Positions 17,153-27,784 of a stretch of DNA of 64,000 nucleotides are shown in pieces (the stretch's first letter is position 1; every line of letters starts with the position of its first letter). The position numbers were made by a program, and so were the translations under genes. The DNA is from Comamonas composti DSM 21721 (lineage in GTDB: Bacteria > Pseudomonadota > Gammaproteobacteria > Burkholderiales > Burkholderiaceae_C), in assembly GCF_000429845.1 (NCBI RefSeq), contig NZ_AUCQ01000014.1:104232-168231 (forward strand). Reading direction: 5' to 3'. The notes beneath the pieces are model-generated. The model did not search any database. It was not told the DNA's origin and saw only the letters and a program-made list of their open reading frames with translations.

Positions 17153-18610
17153 CTAGCGGGCCGGGCCCCAGTTCAGCGTCACGCACAGCCCGGGCTGGCT
17201 GTTGTGCGCCTGCATGCTGCCGCCGTGCAGCACCATGATGCGCAGCACGATGGACAGGCCCAGGCCCGTGCCGCTGCGCTCGCCGCCGGGCCGGGGCGTG
17301 GTGAAAAAGCGCTGGCCCAGCCGGCCCAGCAGGGCGGGCGGCACGCCCGGGCCCTGGTCGCGCACGCTGATGCGCGCGGGGCCGAGTTCGATCGCAACCG
17401 TGCTGCCCGTGGGGGAGAAGTCCAGCGCGTTCTGCAGCAGATTGCTGATCGCCAGCACGACCAGGCCGGCCTCCCACGGGCCCTGGCTGTCCTCGCCGTC
17501 GAGCTCCAGCCGTATGCCGCGCTGGTGTGCGGCACTCTCCAGCTGTTCCATGGCCTGCCTGGCGCAGGTGTGCAGGCTGCAGGTGCCTTCGGCCTGGAGC
17601 TGCTGGCGCTGCTCCAGACGGCTGAGCTGCAGCAGCTGATCGACGAGGTTTTGCAGCCTTTGGCACTGGTCCACGACCTGTTGCGCAAACAGCTGGCGGT
17701 CCGGCTCGGGAAGCTCATCTTGCAGCAGCTCGCCCGCGCCGCGTATCGCGGCCACCGGGCTTTTGAGCTCATGGGTCAGGGCGCGCACATAGCCTTCGAT
17801 GTAGTCGCGGCCTTCGAGGCGGCGGCGCATGTTCTCCATGGCCAGCGCGAGCTCGCCGAGCTCGCCCGGCATGTCGGGCACCTTCGGGGGCGCAGCCGCC
17901 GCGCTGGGCGCGGCCTCTTCCTGCAGGGTCGGGGCCTGGACTTGCTGGGCGTAGCTGCGCAGGCGCCGCACATGCAGCACCAGCCACCAGGTCACGACAA
18001 AGCCCACGCCGGCCGAGAGCAGCAGAAACAGCAGTCCGCCGCGCAGCATCTTGCGCTCGGCGCCGTCCACGATTTTCTGCACCGAGCGCGCGGGCTTGGA
18101 GGTGGTGAGCACGCCGATGATGCGGCCGTCATCGACGATGGGCGCGGAGACGTACATCACGCTGCTGGACTCGTCGCCGGCGATCTCGCGCGTGGTGCGG
18201 GCGCCGTATTCGCCGCGCAGGGTCAGGCTCACATCGCGCCAGCGCGAATGGTCGGCACCGACTTCGCTGCCCGAGGAGTCGAACAGCACGCGGCCCTGGG
18301 CGTTGGCGACGGTGATGCGCAGGTCCAGGCTGGTCTTGCGCGTATCCCAGATCCAGACCTTGACGCTTTGCGTGGCATAGCTTTGCAGCTGGCGTGCGAA
18401 AAGACTGTGCTGCGGGTTCTGCTCCAGCGTGCCGCTGGCCAGCTCGGGTGCGGCCAGGGCGGCCAGCGCATACGCGGTTTCGACCAGGGTGTCTTCGGTG
18501 ACCTTGCGCACGCTGGGCTTGATCTCGACCATGAAGACGCGCAGCACGAAGAAGGCCGCGAGGCCGTTGATCACGAAGAAGGCGAAGAACAGTCTGAGCC
18601 CGAGGCGCAT
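17153..18610 (-). CDS. creC: Sensor histidine kinase, CreC-like
   Basis: A 485-residue inner-membrane kinase. It has a first membrane helix (LFFAFFVINGLAAFFVL), a periplasmic sensor of about 160 residues, a second helix (LLFLLLSAGVGFVVTWWLVL), a linker, and a kinase core. The phosphoacceptor histidine is in LTHELKSPVAAIRGAGELL; the ATP-binding N box is LLQNALDFSP, followed by DQGPGVPP and GTGLGLSIV. The frame is open further upstream, but that part lies antisense-frame within creB; ATG 18610 follows the creB stop by 14 bases. The family (CreBC) responds to carbon state and, in some bacteria, to cell-wall stress and beta-lactams. creA and creD are not adjacent here. The symbol is by similarity. 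Confidence 0.78.
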   Translation of the reverse strand: MRLGLRLFFAFFVINGLAAFFVLRVFMVEIKPSVRKVTEDTLVETAYALAALAAPELASGTLEQNPQHSLFARQLQSYATQSVKVWIWDTRKTSLDLRITVANAQGRVLFDSSGSEVGADHSRWRDVSLTLRGEYGARTTREIAGDESSSVMYVSAPIVDDGRIIGVLTTSKPARSVQKIVDGAERKMLRGGLLFLLLSAGVGFVVTWWLVLHVRRLRSYAQQVQAPTLQEEAAPSAAAAPPKVPDMPGELGELALAMENMRRRLEGRDYIEGYVRALTHELKSPVAAIRGAGELLQDELPEPDRQLFAQQVVDQCQRLQNLVDQLLQLSRLEQRQQLQAEGTCSLHTCARQAMEQLESAAHQRGIRLELDGEDSQGPWEAGLVVLAISNLLQNALDFSPTGSTVAIELGPARISVRDQGPGVPPALLGRLGQRFFTTPRPGGERSGTGLGLSIVLRIMVLHGGSMQAHNSQPGLCVTLNWGPAR

Positions 18611-18624
18611 GGCGAAGCGGGCTT

Positions 18625-19350
<726 letters not shown>

Positions 19351-19385
19351 GGCCTGGGGGTCAGAGATCTTGCTATTGAAAACAA

Positions 19386-19461
19386 AGCTGCTAGCGCTTG
19401 ATACACATTGATTTCAACATGATTCATGTCTGAAATTCAGATGTAACAAGCGCTACCAGCT
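19386..19461. repeat. Long inverted repeat of the AGCTGCTAGCGCTTG family
   Basis: AGCTGCTAGCGCTTG (19386-19400) and CAAGCGCTACCAGCT (19447-19461) pair with a single mismatch around an inner stem (TTTCA/TGAAA). It fills the gap between rapZ's end and creB's start, followed by a T-run at 19464-19468, so it may serve as a terminator. Confidence 0.82.
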
Positions 19462-19467
19462 CACTTT

Positions 19468-20400
19468 TTAAGATGTTCTTGTGGGAGCTTGCGGCTCGTC
19501 CTGGGGCTGGGCCTGGGGTTTGGCGGCCTGGGCCGGGCCGTGGCTGTCCAGCGAGCGGTGGCGGCGCAGCGTCAGCCAGTTGGCCGAGAAGTGGCGCGTG
19601 AGCTCCTCGACGAGAAACACCGAGCGGTGCTGGCCGCCCGTGCAGCCTATGGCCACGGTGAGGTAGCTGCGGTGGTTGGCGGCCATCACGGGGAGCCAGT
19701 TTTCGAGAAACTGCTGGATGTCGGCGCGCATTCTGAGCGCCTCGGGCTGCTGGCGCAGAAAGTCGGCCACGGGCAGGTCCTGGCCTGTGAGCGGGCGCAG
19801 GTCGGGCTCGTAGTACGGATTGGGCAGCATGCGCACATCGAACACGAAGTCCGAATCCGAGGGCAGGCCGTGCTTGAAGCCGAAGGACTGAAAGACCAGG
19901 GTCATCTGGCCCACGGGCGCGGCGATCAGCTCCTTGATATAGCTTTGCAGCTGCGATGCGCGCAGGTTGCTGGTGTCTATGACATGGGATTTGTCGCGCA
20001 GCTCGCCGAGCAGCTCGCGCTCGCTTTCTATGTCCTGCACCAGGGCACCACGGCCTGTGGCGCGCGACTCCTGGGACAGGGGGTGGCGGCGCCGGGTTTC
20101 GGAGAAGCGGCGCACCAGCGTGCCCGTGGAGGCATCGAGAAAAATCAGGTGCGGTGCAATGCCTTGCTGGCGCAACTGCCTGATCTGGCCCGGCAGTTGG
20201 GGCAGGCCCGTGGCGCTGCGCGCATCCATGGCGATGGCCACCTTGTTGCTGTGATGGCGGTGCTCGAGTGCGACAAAGGAGGACAGCAGCTCGGGGGGCA
20301 GGTTGTCCACGCAGTAGTAGCCCGCATCCTCCAGCGCATGCAGGGCAACCGACTTGCCCGAGCCGGACATGCCGGTGATCAGAACAATTTCTAACGCCAT
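19468..20400 (-). CDS. rapZ: RNase adapter protein RapZ
   Basis: A 310-residue nucleotide-binding protein. In enterobacteria it guides RNase E to the small RNA GlmZ and so controls glucosamine-6-phosphate synthesis. The N-terminal Walker A is [16 protein letters not shown]. The middle has [12 protein letters not shown] and [22 protein letters not shown]. The C-terminal conserved block holds [21 protein letters not shown] and [18 protein letters not shown]. The ATG at 20400 gives the canonical [17 protein letters not shown]; an earlier in-frame start at 20424 is less likely. The C-terminus carries a short Pro/Gln-rich tail. It follows recN by 20 bases in what looks like a nadK-recN-rapZ operon. 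Confidence 0.93.
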   Translation of the reverse strand: MALEIVLITGMSGSGKSVALHALEDAGYYCVDNLPPELLSSFVALEHRHHSNKVAIAMDARSATGLPQLPGQIRQLRQQGIAPHLIFLDASTGTLVRRFSETRRRHPLSQESRATGRGALVQDIESERELLGELRDKSHVIDTSNLRASQLQSYIKELIAAPVGQMTLVFQSFGFKHGLPSDSDFVFDVRMLPNPYYEPDLRPLTGQDLPVADFLRQQPEALRMRADIQQFLENWLPVMAANHRSYLTVAIGCTGGQHRSVFLVEELTRHFSANWLTLRRHRSLDSHGPAQAAKPQAQPQDEPQAPTRTS

Positions 20401-20420
20401 GGACTCAATTCCCTCCTGTG

Positions 20421-22136
20421 TCAATCAGCTCGTTTGGCGGCTGTCCGGCCTGCGGCCTTGGCCTTGCGTGGTTTGCGGCTCTGGGCCTGGCTGGCCATGG
20501 CCAGCATTTCGCGTGCATGGGCGAGCGTGGTCGCCGACAGGCGCTCGCCGCCCAGCATGCGCGCGAGCTCGGCCTCGCGCTGGCCGGCATCCAGCACCTG
20601 TACCGTGCTCAGTGTGGCTTGCTTGGCGCGCTGCTTCGATACCAGGTAATGCGTATTCGCCCAGGCCGCGACCTGGGGCAGGTGGGTCACGGCCAGCACC
20701 TGGCGGTTGTGGCCCAGCTTGTGCATGAGCCGGCCCACGGTCTCGGCCACGGCCCCGCCCACGCCCGAATCGACCTCGTCAAAGATCAGGGTGCCGGCCT
20801 CGCCGAGCTCGCTGGTGGTGACGGCAATCGCCAGCGAGATGCGCGACAGCTCCCCGCCCGAGGCCACCTTGGCCATGGGCCTGGGGGTGACGCCCGGGTG
20901 GCCTGCGACCAGAAAGGCCACGCTGTCCGTGCCCGAGGCGCCGGGTGCATCGGCGCTGGAGAGTGCGGCTTCGAAGACGCCGCCTTCCATGCCCAGGCCT
21001 TGCATGGCCTGGGTGATGGCGCGCGACAGCCGGGGCGCGGCCTGGGCGCGCAGCTGCGATATCTGGCGTGCCTGGGTCAGATAGCGCTGCTGGGCCTTTT
21101 TCTCCGCAGCGTGCAGGCCGTCGATGTCCACGGCCGCATCGAGCTGGGTCAGCTCCTGGCGCCAGCCGGCCAGCAGGGCCGGCAGCTCCTCGGGCCTGCG
21201 CTTGTAGCGGCGTGCCAGCTGCATCCACAGGGACAGCCGCGCATCGAGCTGGGCCAGGCTGTCCGGGTCCAGATCCGCATGGCGCAGATAGGCCTGCAGC
21301 GAATGGCGCGCATCGGCCAGCTGGGCCTGGCAGGAGGCCAGCACATCGGCCATGTTCTGAAACTCGGGCTCCAGGTGTTCCTGACTTTGCAGCAGGTGCT
21401 GGGCCCGGCCCAGCGGCTGGCTGGCCCCGGCCTCGTCGTCCTCGATCAGCTGCAGCGCGGCCTGGGCCGCATCCATCAGCGTCTGGGCATGGGACAGGCG
21501 CGTGTGCTGGGCGTTGAGCTCGTCCCATTCGTGGTCCAGCGGGGCCAGCTTGTCGAGCTCGGCGATCTGCCATTGCAGACGGTCGCGCTCGCGCTGCAGG
21601 CTGTCCTGCGTGGATTGGGCATGCTCCAGCGCGCGTCTGGCCTGGCTCCACTGGCTCCACAGCGTCTGCAGCTCGCGGCAACTGATGCCGCCATAGGCAT
21701 CGAGCAGCTCACGCGCGGCGTCGGGCCGGGTCAGGCTTTGCCATGCATGCTGGCCGTGAATGTCGATGAGCTGATCGCCGAGGGTGCGCAGCTGCGTGGC
21801 CGTGGCCGGCGCGCCGTTGATCCAGGCGCGGCTGCGTCCCTGGCTGTCTATGTTTCTGCGCAGCAGCAACGGCTCTTCGCGCTCGAAGCCGGCTTCCTCA
21901 AGCCAGGGCTGAAGATGGGCCGGGCAGTCGAACTCGGCGCAGATATCGGCCTGGGTGCAGCCTTCGCGCACCACGCCGGTGTCGGCACGCGCCCCGAGCA
22001 CGAGCTGCAGGGCATCGATGAGAATCGACTTGCCGGCCCCGGTCTCGCCCGTGAGCACGGAAAAGCCCGCGTGCCAGCTCAGCTCCAGCGCCTGGACGAT
22101 GACGAAGTCGCGCAGAACAATGCGCCTCAGACCCAT
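20421..22136 (-). CDS. recN: DNA repair protein RecN
   Basis: A 571-residue SMC-like ATPase acting in double-strand break repair. The N-terminal globular part has [17 protein letters not shown] and Walker [21 protein letters not shown] long coiled-coil centre (about residues 150-390) is Q/A/L-rich. The C-terminal part has the signature [12 protein letters not shown] and Walker [14 protein letters not shown], then [14 protein letters not shown]. The C-tail is K/R-rich. ATG 22136 gives the canonical start; upstream in-frame residues belong to the overlapping nadK gene. It starts three bases after the nadK stop. Confidence 0.94.
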   Translation of the reverse strand: MGLRRIVLRDFVIVQALELSWHAGFSVLTGETGAGKSILIDALQLVLGARADTGVVREGCTQADICAEFDCPAHLQPWLEEAGFEREEPLLLRRNIDSQGRSRAWINGAPATATQLRTLGDQLIDIHGQHAWQSLTRPDAARELLDAYGGISCRELQTLWSQWSQARRALEHAQSTQDSLQRERDRLQWQIAELDKLAPLDHEWDELNAQHTRLSHAQTLMDAAQAALQLIEDDEAGASQPLGRAQHLLQSQEHLEPEFQNMADVLASCQAQLADARHSLQAYLRHADLDPDSLAQLDARLSLWMQLARRYKRRPEELPALLAGWRQELTQLDAAVDIDGLHAAEKKAQQRYLTQARQISQLRAQAAPRLSRAITQAMQGLGMEGGVFEAALSSADAPGASGTDSVAFLVAGHPGVTPRPMAKVASGGELSRISLAIAVTTSELGEAGTLIFDEVDSGVGGAVAETVGRLMHKLGHNRQVLAVTHLPQVAAWANTHYLVSKQRAKQATLSTVQVLDAGQREAELARMLGGERLSATTLAHAREMLAMASQAQSRKPRKAKAAGRTAAKRAD

Positions 22137-22138
22137 GC

Positions 22139-23035
22139 TTATTCGCCCCCTTCGTTCCAGCCCAGCTTCTTGCGCAGGGTGGCGAAATAATTCCAGCCGC
22201 GCGGGTGCAGAAAGCGCACGCAATGGTTGGCTCGCGTGACCAGGATGCGGTCGCCATGCTGCAGCGAGGCCAGGGACTGCATGTCGAAGTTGGCGCTGAC
22301 GTCGCGGCCGGCCACGACCTCGATCGCGACCTCGCTGGCGTCCGACAGGACGATGGGGCGGTTGGAGAGATTGTGCGGGGCGATGGGCGCCATGACCCAG
22401 GCCGGAATCGAAGGGTGCATCATGGGCCCGCCGGCCGACAGGGCGTAGGCCGTGGAGCCCGTGGGCGTGGCGATGATGAGGCCGTCGGCACGCTGGTTGG
22501 AGACAAAGCGCCCGCCGACCTCGATGCGCAGCTCCACCATGCCCGAGGTGCCGCCACGGTTGACCACCACGTCGTTCATGGCCACGGCCTCGAAGACACA
22601 GACCCCGTAGCGCATCACGCGCGCATGCATGAGCGGGCGCACATCCTCCTCATATTCGCCACGCAGCATGGGCGTGAGCGTGGCCTCGAAATCCTCAAGC
22701 GCAATATCGGTCACAAAACCCAGGCGGCCCTGGTTGATGCCTATCAAGGGTGTGCCGTACTGGGCCAGATGCCGGCTCACGCCCAGCATGGTGCCGTCTC
22801 CGCCCACGACCAGACTCAGATCGCAATGCCGTCCCAGGCCGTCCACATCCATGGTCGGATAGTCGGCAAGACCTGCGTGAATGGCCGACTGCGTGTCCAG
22901 CACCACCTCGCAGCCCTGGTGCGTGAGAAAGCCGGCAATGCGCTGCAGAACATCGCTGGTGGTGTTGGAAGGCCCGCTCGTGTTCGGAGCGTGGTACTTT
23001 CCTATCAAACCTACGTGGCGGAACGTGGACGTCAT
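22139..23035 (-). CDS. nadK: NAD kinase
   Basis: A 298-residue cytosolic enzyme that phosphorylates NAD to NADP. The catalytic GGDGT motif is in [16 protein letters not shown], followed by [13 protein letters not shown], the NE/D-type [11 protein letters not shown] and the [15 protein letters not shown] block. Length and motif order are normal. It is divergent from hrcA with only 30 bases between start codons. nadK, recN and rapZ run on in the same direction with minimal gaps. Confidence 0.95.
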   Translation of the reverse strand: MTSTFRHVGLIGKYHAPNTSGPSNTTSDVLQRIAGFLTHQGCEVVLDTQSAIHAGLADYPTMDVDGLGRHCDLSLVVGGDGTMLGVSRHLAQYGTPLIGINQGRLGFVTDIALEDFEATLTPMLRGEYEEDVRPLMHARVMRYGVCVFEAVAMNDVVVNRGGTSGMVELRIEVGGRFVSNQRADGLIIATPTGSTAYALSAGGPMMHPSIPAWVMAPIAPHNLSNRPIVLSDASEVAIEVVAGRDVSANFDMQSLASLQHGDRILVTRANHCVRFLHPRGWNYFATLRKKLGWNEGGE

Positions 23036-23065
23036 TTCAGTAACTTACACCATTAAAATCAATAC

Positions 23066-24067
23066 ATGCTTGACGACCGTGCCAAGTTATTGCTCAAAGC
23101 CCTGATCGAGCGTTATATCGCCGACGGTCAACCTGTGGGCTCGCGAACCCTGTCGCGCGCTTCGGGCCTCGAATTGTCGCCTGCCACGATACGCAATGTG
23201 ATGGCCGACCTCGAAGATCTGGGCCTGATCATCAGCCCTCATACCTCCGCTGGCCGCATTCCCACGGCCAGAGGCTATCGCCTGTTCGTGGACACCATGC
23301 TCACCGTGGACCGTGCAGACTTTGCCGCGCCCGAAATCGCGCCCGAGCAGCCGCAGAAAGTCATCGCCAACGCAGCCTCTCTGCTCTCCAGCCTGTCGCA
23401 ATTCGTAGGCGTGGTCATGGTTCCCCGACGCACTTCGGTGTTCAAGCATATCGAGTTTGTGCGACTGTCCGAGCGGCGCTTTCTGGTCATCATCGTCTCG
23501 CCCGAAGGTGACGTGCAAAACCGCGTGATCTTCACCGATGTGGACTACACGCCATCCCAGCTGGTCGAAGCCTCGAATTTTCTCAACAGCCACTATGCGG
23601 GGCTTGCCATGGAGGATGTGCGCGAGCGCATACGCGGCGAGGTCGACCGCCTGCGCGGCGAGGTTGCCCAGCTCATGCAGGCCGCGGTCAGCGTGGGCGC
23701 AGAGGCCATGACTGCCCAGGAGGATGTGGTGATCGCGGGCGAACGCAATCTGCTTGCGGTCAGCGACTTCTCCAGCGACATGGACAACCTGCGCCGGGCC
23801 TTTGAGCTGTTCGAGCAGAAAACCCAGATACTGCGCCTGCTGGACTTCTCCAACAAGGCCGAAGGTGTGCGCATCTACATTGGCGGTGAAAGCCAGGTCG
23901 TGCCCTTCGAGGAGCTGTCCGTGGTCAGTGCGCCCTACGAGCTCGACGGCAAGATCGTGGGCACGCTGGGCGTGATCGGCCCTACGCGCATGAACTACGA
24001 CCGCATGATCCAGATCGTGGATATCACCTCCAAGCTGGTCAGCAACGCCTTGAGCTACAAGCGCTGA
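23066..24067 (+). CDS. hrcA: Heat-inducible transcription repressor HrcA
   Basis: A 333-residue repressor of heat-shock genes such as groESL and dnaKJ that acts at CIRCE elements. The N-terminal winged helix (residues 5-70) reads [50 protein letters not shown], with the recognition helix [13 protein letters not shown]. The GAF-like domain holds NVRVIG-type sequence ([20 protein letters not shown]) and the C-terminal [18 protein letters not shown]. It is divergent from nadK. I see no CIRCE inverted repeat upstream, so autoregulation is not indicated. Confidence 0.95.
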   Translation: MLDDRAKLLLKALIERYIADGQPVGSRTLSRASGLELSPATIRNVMADLEDLGLIISPHTSAGRIPTARGYRLFVDTMLTVDRADFAAPEIAPEQPQKVIANAASLLSSLSQFVGVVMVPRRTSVFKHIEFVRLSERRFLVIIVSPEGDVQNRVIFTDVDYTPSQLVEASNFLNSHYAGLAMEDVRERIRGEVDRLRGEVAQLMQAAVSVGAEAMTAQEDVVIAGERNLLAVSDFSSDMDNLRRAFELFEQKTQILRLLDFSNKAEGVRIYIGGESQVVPFEELSVVSAPYELDGKIVGTLGVIGPTRMNYDRMIQIVDITSKLVSNALSYKR

Positions 24068-24127
24068 AGCTGCTGCTCTGTGGTCCCCAGACTTGCGCGT
24101 GCGGGCAAGGCATGCCGAAAACCACCC

Positions 24128-24133
24128 TATAAT
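24128..24133 (+). promoter_or_regulatory. Promoter -10 box for the CAT-anticodon tRNA
   Basis: A perfect TATAAT lies 29 bases before the tRNA. No strong -35 is visible at standard spacing. Confidence 0.55.
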
Positions 24134-24162
24134 GCTTGGCTTACCCAGCCTGCTGGGTTGTT

Positions 24163-24239
24163 GGGGCGTTAGCTCAGTTGGTTAGAGCAGAGGACTCATA
24201 ATCCTTTGGTCGTAGGTTCAAGTCCTACACGCCCTACCA
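24163..24239 (+). tRNA. tRNA with CAT anticodon (Met elongator, or lysidine-modified Ile2)
   Basis: A 77-base cloverleaf: acceptor GGGGCGT/ACGCCCT (first pair G-U), D-arm GCTC...GAGC, anticodon stem GAGGA/TCCTT with loop CTCATAA, T-arm GTAGG-TTCAAGT-CCTAC, encoded CCA. The anticodon loop context and the TTGGTC variable region resemble E. coli Ile2 as much as Met, so the amino acid cannot be settled by eye. Confidence 0.93.
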
Positions 24240-24250
24240 AGTACACAAAG

Positions 24251-24291
24251 GAAAGCCTGCTATTTAAAAGATAGCGGACTTTCTTCTTTTC
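24251..24291 (+). terminator. Terminator after tRNA
   Basis: A 13-bp stem with one mismatch (GAAAGCCTGCTAT against ATAGCGGACTTTC) followed by TTCTTTT, starting 12 bases after the tRNA. Confidence 0.75.
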
Positions 24292-24581
24292 CGGGCCATG
24301 CATCCCCCATGCATCCAGCAGTACATGGTTTTGTACCTTTCTGGCACCTGCTCGCGTTGCCCGAGTGCGATTTTTTCTAGACTCATGCTGTTTTGTGCCG
24401 TCACGCACGTCTCAGGCGTCACGCTTTGGGGTGCTGGTGGTTGGTGTCGCCGCAAAACATCTCCATGGGCATGGCCCACATCATTGCCTGCAGGGGTTCA
24501 CTGCCGCATCCTGGGCGATTCGGTTTTGGACACGGGTGTTTTGACAGAAAGCTGCATTGAGTCAAGCTCCAGCTCAGTGCG
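24292..24581. other. Non-coding stretch between tRNA terminator and siderophore locus
   Basis: About 290 bases without a convincing gene. The segment lies between a tRNA and a functional cargo cluster, a common island junction, but I see no duplicated tRNA 3' end or integrase. Confidence 0.35.
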
Positions 24582-25559
24582 CTAGCGGCGAAGCCCGCCT
24601 GAGGACTGCATCAGGGACCATTGCTTGGGGGGCGTGCCTTTGGCATGACGAAAGACCTTGCTGAAGTGGCTCAGGCTGGAATAGCCGACCGCGTAGGCGG
24701 TCTCGGTCACGGAGTGGCCCTGGGTCAGCAGGTCGGCGGCTGCATCCATGCGAATGCGCATGAGCTGAGCATGGATGGGAAGGCCGAACAATGCCTGAAA
24801 GCCCGTTTGCAGCCGTTTCTCATTGAGGCCGACAGCCTGCGACAAGGCCTGCACGGTCCAGTCCTGCCCATAGCTGCTCTCCAGCAAGGCCTTGGCCTGG
24901 AGCAGGCGTTGCCGGTCTGCGGGAATGGCAAGCGGCCTGGCGTCATCGCTCAGCGACAGGCTGTCCAGCACCAGGGCCAGAGCCTCCTGTGCCTTGGCGC
25001 GCAGGTACAGCTGGCGCGCTGCAGGGGTCTGGACGCGGCAGGCCAGCACATCGCTGGCAAGCTGCATCAGGCCGGCCGATGCGGGCGTACATCCCATGAA
25101 GGTGTCCAGGCCGGGCAGGCTGTAGTCGTGCAGCAGCTTGCCGCGCAGCGGCATCAGCGCATGTCCGGTGAGGCGATGCAGGGCCTGGGGCGTGAGGCGT
25201 ATGTCCAGCATCTTGAAGCCCGAGTGGCCGATGAAGCAGTCCCAGCCCGAAGCCGTGGTGGCGGTGGACATCACGGACACCATGCCGGGCCGGAAGTCCA
25301 GCGTGGCTCCACCGTCCAGGCCGGCGCGCATGCGGCCTTCGAGCATGACGGCAATGCAGAACATGGGCGGGCTTTTGGCATGGACTTCCCATTCGGAATG
25401 CGCGCGCCCCTGCATGCAGCCTATGGAAATGCCGTCGTCCCAGTCAATGCGCTCGAGCATGCTGGCCCATTCTGCTGGCACGTCGGATGCGGATTTGTAG
25501 AGGTCTTCGACCAAGTGTGTAGCAGCGCAGGTTGAAGAAGGGATGACTGGATCGTGCAT
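24582..25559 (-). CDS. AraC-family regulator, YbtA/PchR-like
   Basis: A 325-residue regulator divergent from a FyuA-like receptor, as expected for YbtA/PchR-type proteins that activate receptor and transport genes when the ferric siderophore is bound. The long N-terminal sensor domain is not a simple cupin (SEWEVHAKSPPMFCIAVMLEGRMRAGL). The C-terminal double HTH reads WTVQALSQAVGLNEKRLQTGFQALFGLPI and SVTETAYAVGYSSLSHFSKVFRHAKGTPPKQW. I choose ATG 25559 because AGGAAA lies five bases upstream; the earlier ATG at 25607 has no ribosome-binding site. A Fur box lies in the intergenic space. Confidence 0.82.
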   Translation of the reverse strand: MHDPVIPSSTCAATHLVEDLYKSASDVPAEWASMLERIDWDDGISIGCMQGRAHSEWEVHAKSPPMFCIAVMLEGRMRAGLDGGATLDFRPGMVSVMSTATTASGWDCFIGHSGFKMLDIRLTPQALHRLTGHALMPLRGKLLHDYSLPGLDTFMGCTPASAGLMQLASDVLACRVQTPAARQLYLRAKAQEALALVLDSLSLSDDARPLAIPADRQRLLQAKALLESSYGQDWTVQALSQAVGLNEKRLQTGFQALFGLPIHAQLMRIRMDAAADLLTQGHSVTETAYAVGYSSLSHFSKVFRHAKGTPPKQWSLMQSSGGLRR

Positions 25560-25623
25560 GAATTTTCCTGAAAACGTCAGTTTTTCCCTGGAATCGTTAG
25601 CCTGCATGGGAGAAATTCTAAAT

Positions 25624-25642
25624 GATATGAATTCTCATTTAT
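25624..25642. promoter_or_regulatory. Fur box between AraC regulator and FyuA-like receptor
   Basis: Read on the minus strand, ATAAATGAGAATTCATATC matches the 19-base Fur consensus at 12 positions. It is part of a wider imperfect palindrome (AAATGA...TCATTT, from 25620) and lies 30 bases before the receptor start. Confidence 0.7.
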
Positions 25643-25672
25643 GAATTGAATCAGACCGGCAAAAGGCGATTT

Positions 25673-27784
25673 ATGGTGTTCAAACGACCGAGGTCGCGCG
25701 TGTTCGCAGCGGCACTGGCTTCATTGGCTGCATTGGCAGAGAGCAGCAGCGCATTGGCCCAGCAAGAGGATGTGGGGCAAGAACAGGCGGTTGCCGTGCT
25801 GCCGGCCGTGGTGATTTCGGGCAGCAAGCGCGGCCAGCGCCTGGACGGCCTCCATGGAGCGGCCAGCGTGGTGGAGCGCACGGAGCTGGAGGATGCGCAA
25901 GCCACCAGCACGCTGGATCTGGCACGGGTGTTCCCTGATCTCACGCTGTCCTATAGCGGCTCGCAGCTGTTTCCCAGCTTCACTCTGCGCGGCGTGACAT
26001 CGGCCCAGGACTTCTACAACCCCGCTCTGACCGTGTATGTGGATGGCGTGCCGCAGTTGCCGGTCTCCGCGATCCAGTCCCTGGTGGATGTGGAGCGTGT
26101 GGAGCTGCTCAAAGGCCCGCAGGGCACGCTGTACGGCAAGAGCGCGCAAGGAGGCGTGCTGAACATCGTCACCCACCAGCCGGACAACACCAGCCAGGCC
26201 ATGCTGCGCACGGGCATCTCCAGCCATGGCGGTTATCAGGCGCAGGCCAATCTGTCCGGCCCGCTGGTGCCGGATCTGCTCTATGGCTCGGTGTCGCTTG
26301 CGGGCAGCAAGCAGCCGGGAGAGCTGGACAGCCTGGTGCTCGGCGACGGCCTTGGTGGCGTGCGCGCGCAGGCCGGCAATGTCAAGCTGCGGCTGGCGCC
26401 TGCGGGAAGCCCCTGGGAGCTGGGACTGTCGGGCGGGCGCGATTGCGCCAGAGGCCAGCAGGATGTCTACGCGCCCTATGACGAGATCGGCCAGCGCACC
26501 GCCTATGCGCTCGATGGCGTGCCCGAGGCGTTTCGCAACACCCATCAGCGGCGTTGCGTGAATGCCTGGGCGGCCCGTGCCCAATACCAGTGGGATGACT
26601 GGCAGCTCAGCGCCATCGTCAGTGCCCAGCGTCTTGCGCTGGAGCGGGATTATCTTTTCGGCGCCCAGTATTCATGGCAGCCAGAGCGGTGGCGGCAAAA
26701 CACCCAGGAGCTGCGCCTGGCCACCCGGCCCGCAGACTCCGAAGGTAGCCGCTCACGTGCATGGGATGGTGTGTTCGGTCTCTACAGCCACCAGTTGGAC
26801 CAGTCGCGCCACTACAGCATCGACATGGTGCTGCCGGCCCGTGCGCCATTTCTCGACAGCCGTTCGCGCAACAAGAGCGATACGCTTGCGGCCTATGGCG
26901 ACGTGACCTGGTATGTCACGCCCCGGCTCGACCTGTCTGCAGGGCTGCGTCTTTCGCGCGATACGGCATCCACGGACTTCGCGGGACATCTGATGGGTGC
27001 ACCCGTCGCGGGCGACCGCTCCACGCATGAAAACACCTGGCTGGGCCGCCTGGGTGCGCTCTACCGGTTCTCCTCGTCGTGGCGCGGCTATGCCAACCTG
27101 GCCCAGGGATACAAGCCTGCGGGGTATGCACTGGCGCCGACCAGCATTGCCGATGCCCAGGGGTATGGGCGCGAGCGCGCCACCAGCTACGAGATGGGCG
27201 TGCGCTATGCATCCAGCCGCCTGCGCATGCATACCGCCGTCTATCGTGTCGATACGCAGGATGGCCAGCTCTACGGGGTTGGCAACATGGGCTACCAGAC
27301 CTTGAAGAATGTCGGGGACATGCGCTCCACAGGGCTGGAATTCAGCGCCGGCTGGGATGTCTCGCGCGACTGGACGCTGGAGGCCACGGGGTTTATCAGC
27401 AATGCAAAGTTTCACAGCTATACCGATACGGGCTGCGCCGATTGCAACCGCAACCGCGTGCCTTTCGTGCCCGAGCACGGCCTGACGCTGTCTGCCAAGG
27501 GGAAGCTGCGCGTGGGCGATGTGCTGCTGCGCCCGCGCATTGCGGCGCGCTATATCGGCGCCCATTATTTCGATACGGCCAACACCTTGCGCCAGGGCGG
27601 CTACACCCTCATCGATGCAGGTATTGCGTGGTCGCCAAGCCAGAACGTGGAGCTCGCCTTCTACGCCCACAACCTCACGGGCAAGGACTACCGCAGCTAT
27701 GGCTTTTCCTATGGCCCGGGCAACAACTATGCGCAGGTGGGCACGGGCCGCACGCTGGGCATGACGCTGACCTATGCCTATTGA
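25673..27784 (+). CDS. TonB-dependent siderophore receptor, FyuA-like
   Basis: A 703-residue outer-membrane receptor. A signal peptide (VFAAALASLAALAESSSALAQ) is followed by a short extension, a plug domain (VVISGSKRGQRLDGLHGAASVV, LYGKSAQGGVLNIVT) and a 22-strand barrel ending in aromatic TYAY. The C-terminal quarter (NRVPFVPEHG, IGAHYFDTANTLRQGGYTLID, YAQVGTGRTLGMTL) resembles, from memory, the yersiniabactin/pesticin receptor FyuA (AQVNMGRTVGI ending). ATG 25673 follows AAAAGGCG; an earlier TTG at 25646 is possible. The MFS gene starts 11 bases before this stop. The Fur box upstream and the gene order support ferric-siderophore uptake. The exact ligand is unknown. Confidence 0.88.
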   Translation: MVFKRPRSRVFAAALASLAALAESSSALAQQEDVGQEQAVAVLPAVVISGSKRGQRLDGLHGAASVVERTELEDAQATSTLDLARVFPDLTLSYSGSQLFPSFTLRGVTSAQDFYNPALTVYVDGVPQLPVSAIQSLVDVERVELLKGPQGTLYGKSAQGGVLNIVTHQPDNTSQAMLRTGISSHGGYQAQANLSGPLVPDLLYGSVSLAGSKQPGELDSLVLGDGLGGVRAQAGNVKLRLAPAGSPWELGLSGGRDCARGQQDVYAPYDEIGQRTAYALDGVPEAFRNTHQRRCVNAWAARAQYQWDDWQLSAIVSAQRLALERDYLFGAQYSWQPERWRQNTQELRLATRPADSEGSRSRAWDGVFGLYSHQLDQSRHYSIDMVLPARAPFLDSRSRNKSDTLAAYGDVTWYVTPRLDLSAGLRLSRDTASTDFAGHLMGAPVAGDRSTHENTWLGRLGALYRFSSSWRGYANLAQGYKPAGYALAPTSIADAQGYGRERATSYEMGVRYASSRLRMHTAVYRVDTQDGQLYGVGNMGYQTLKNVGDMRSTGLEFSAGWDVSRDWTLEATGFISNAKFHSYTDTGCADCNRNRVPFVPEHGLTLSAKGKLRVGDVLLRPRIAARYIGAHYFDTANTLRQGGYTLIDAGIAWSPSQNVELAFYAHNLTGKDYRSYGFSYGPGNNYAQVGTGRTLGMTLTYAY

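Noticed and set aside
23036..23065. CIRCE element expected upstream of hrcA
   Set aside because: No TTAGCACTC/GAGTGCTAA pair is present in the short nadK-hrcA gap.
24196..24408. Small ORF ending GRVGLEPTTKGL on the minus strand
   Set aside because: That ending is a known translation artefact of reading antisense across a tRNA gene.
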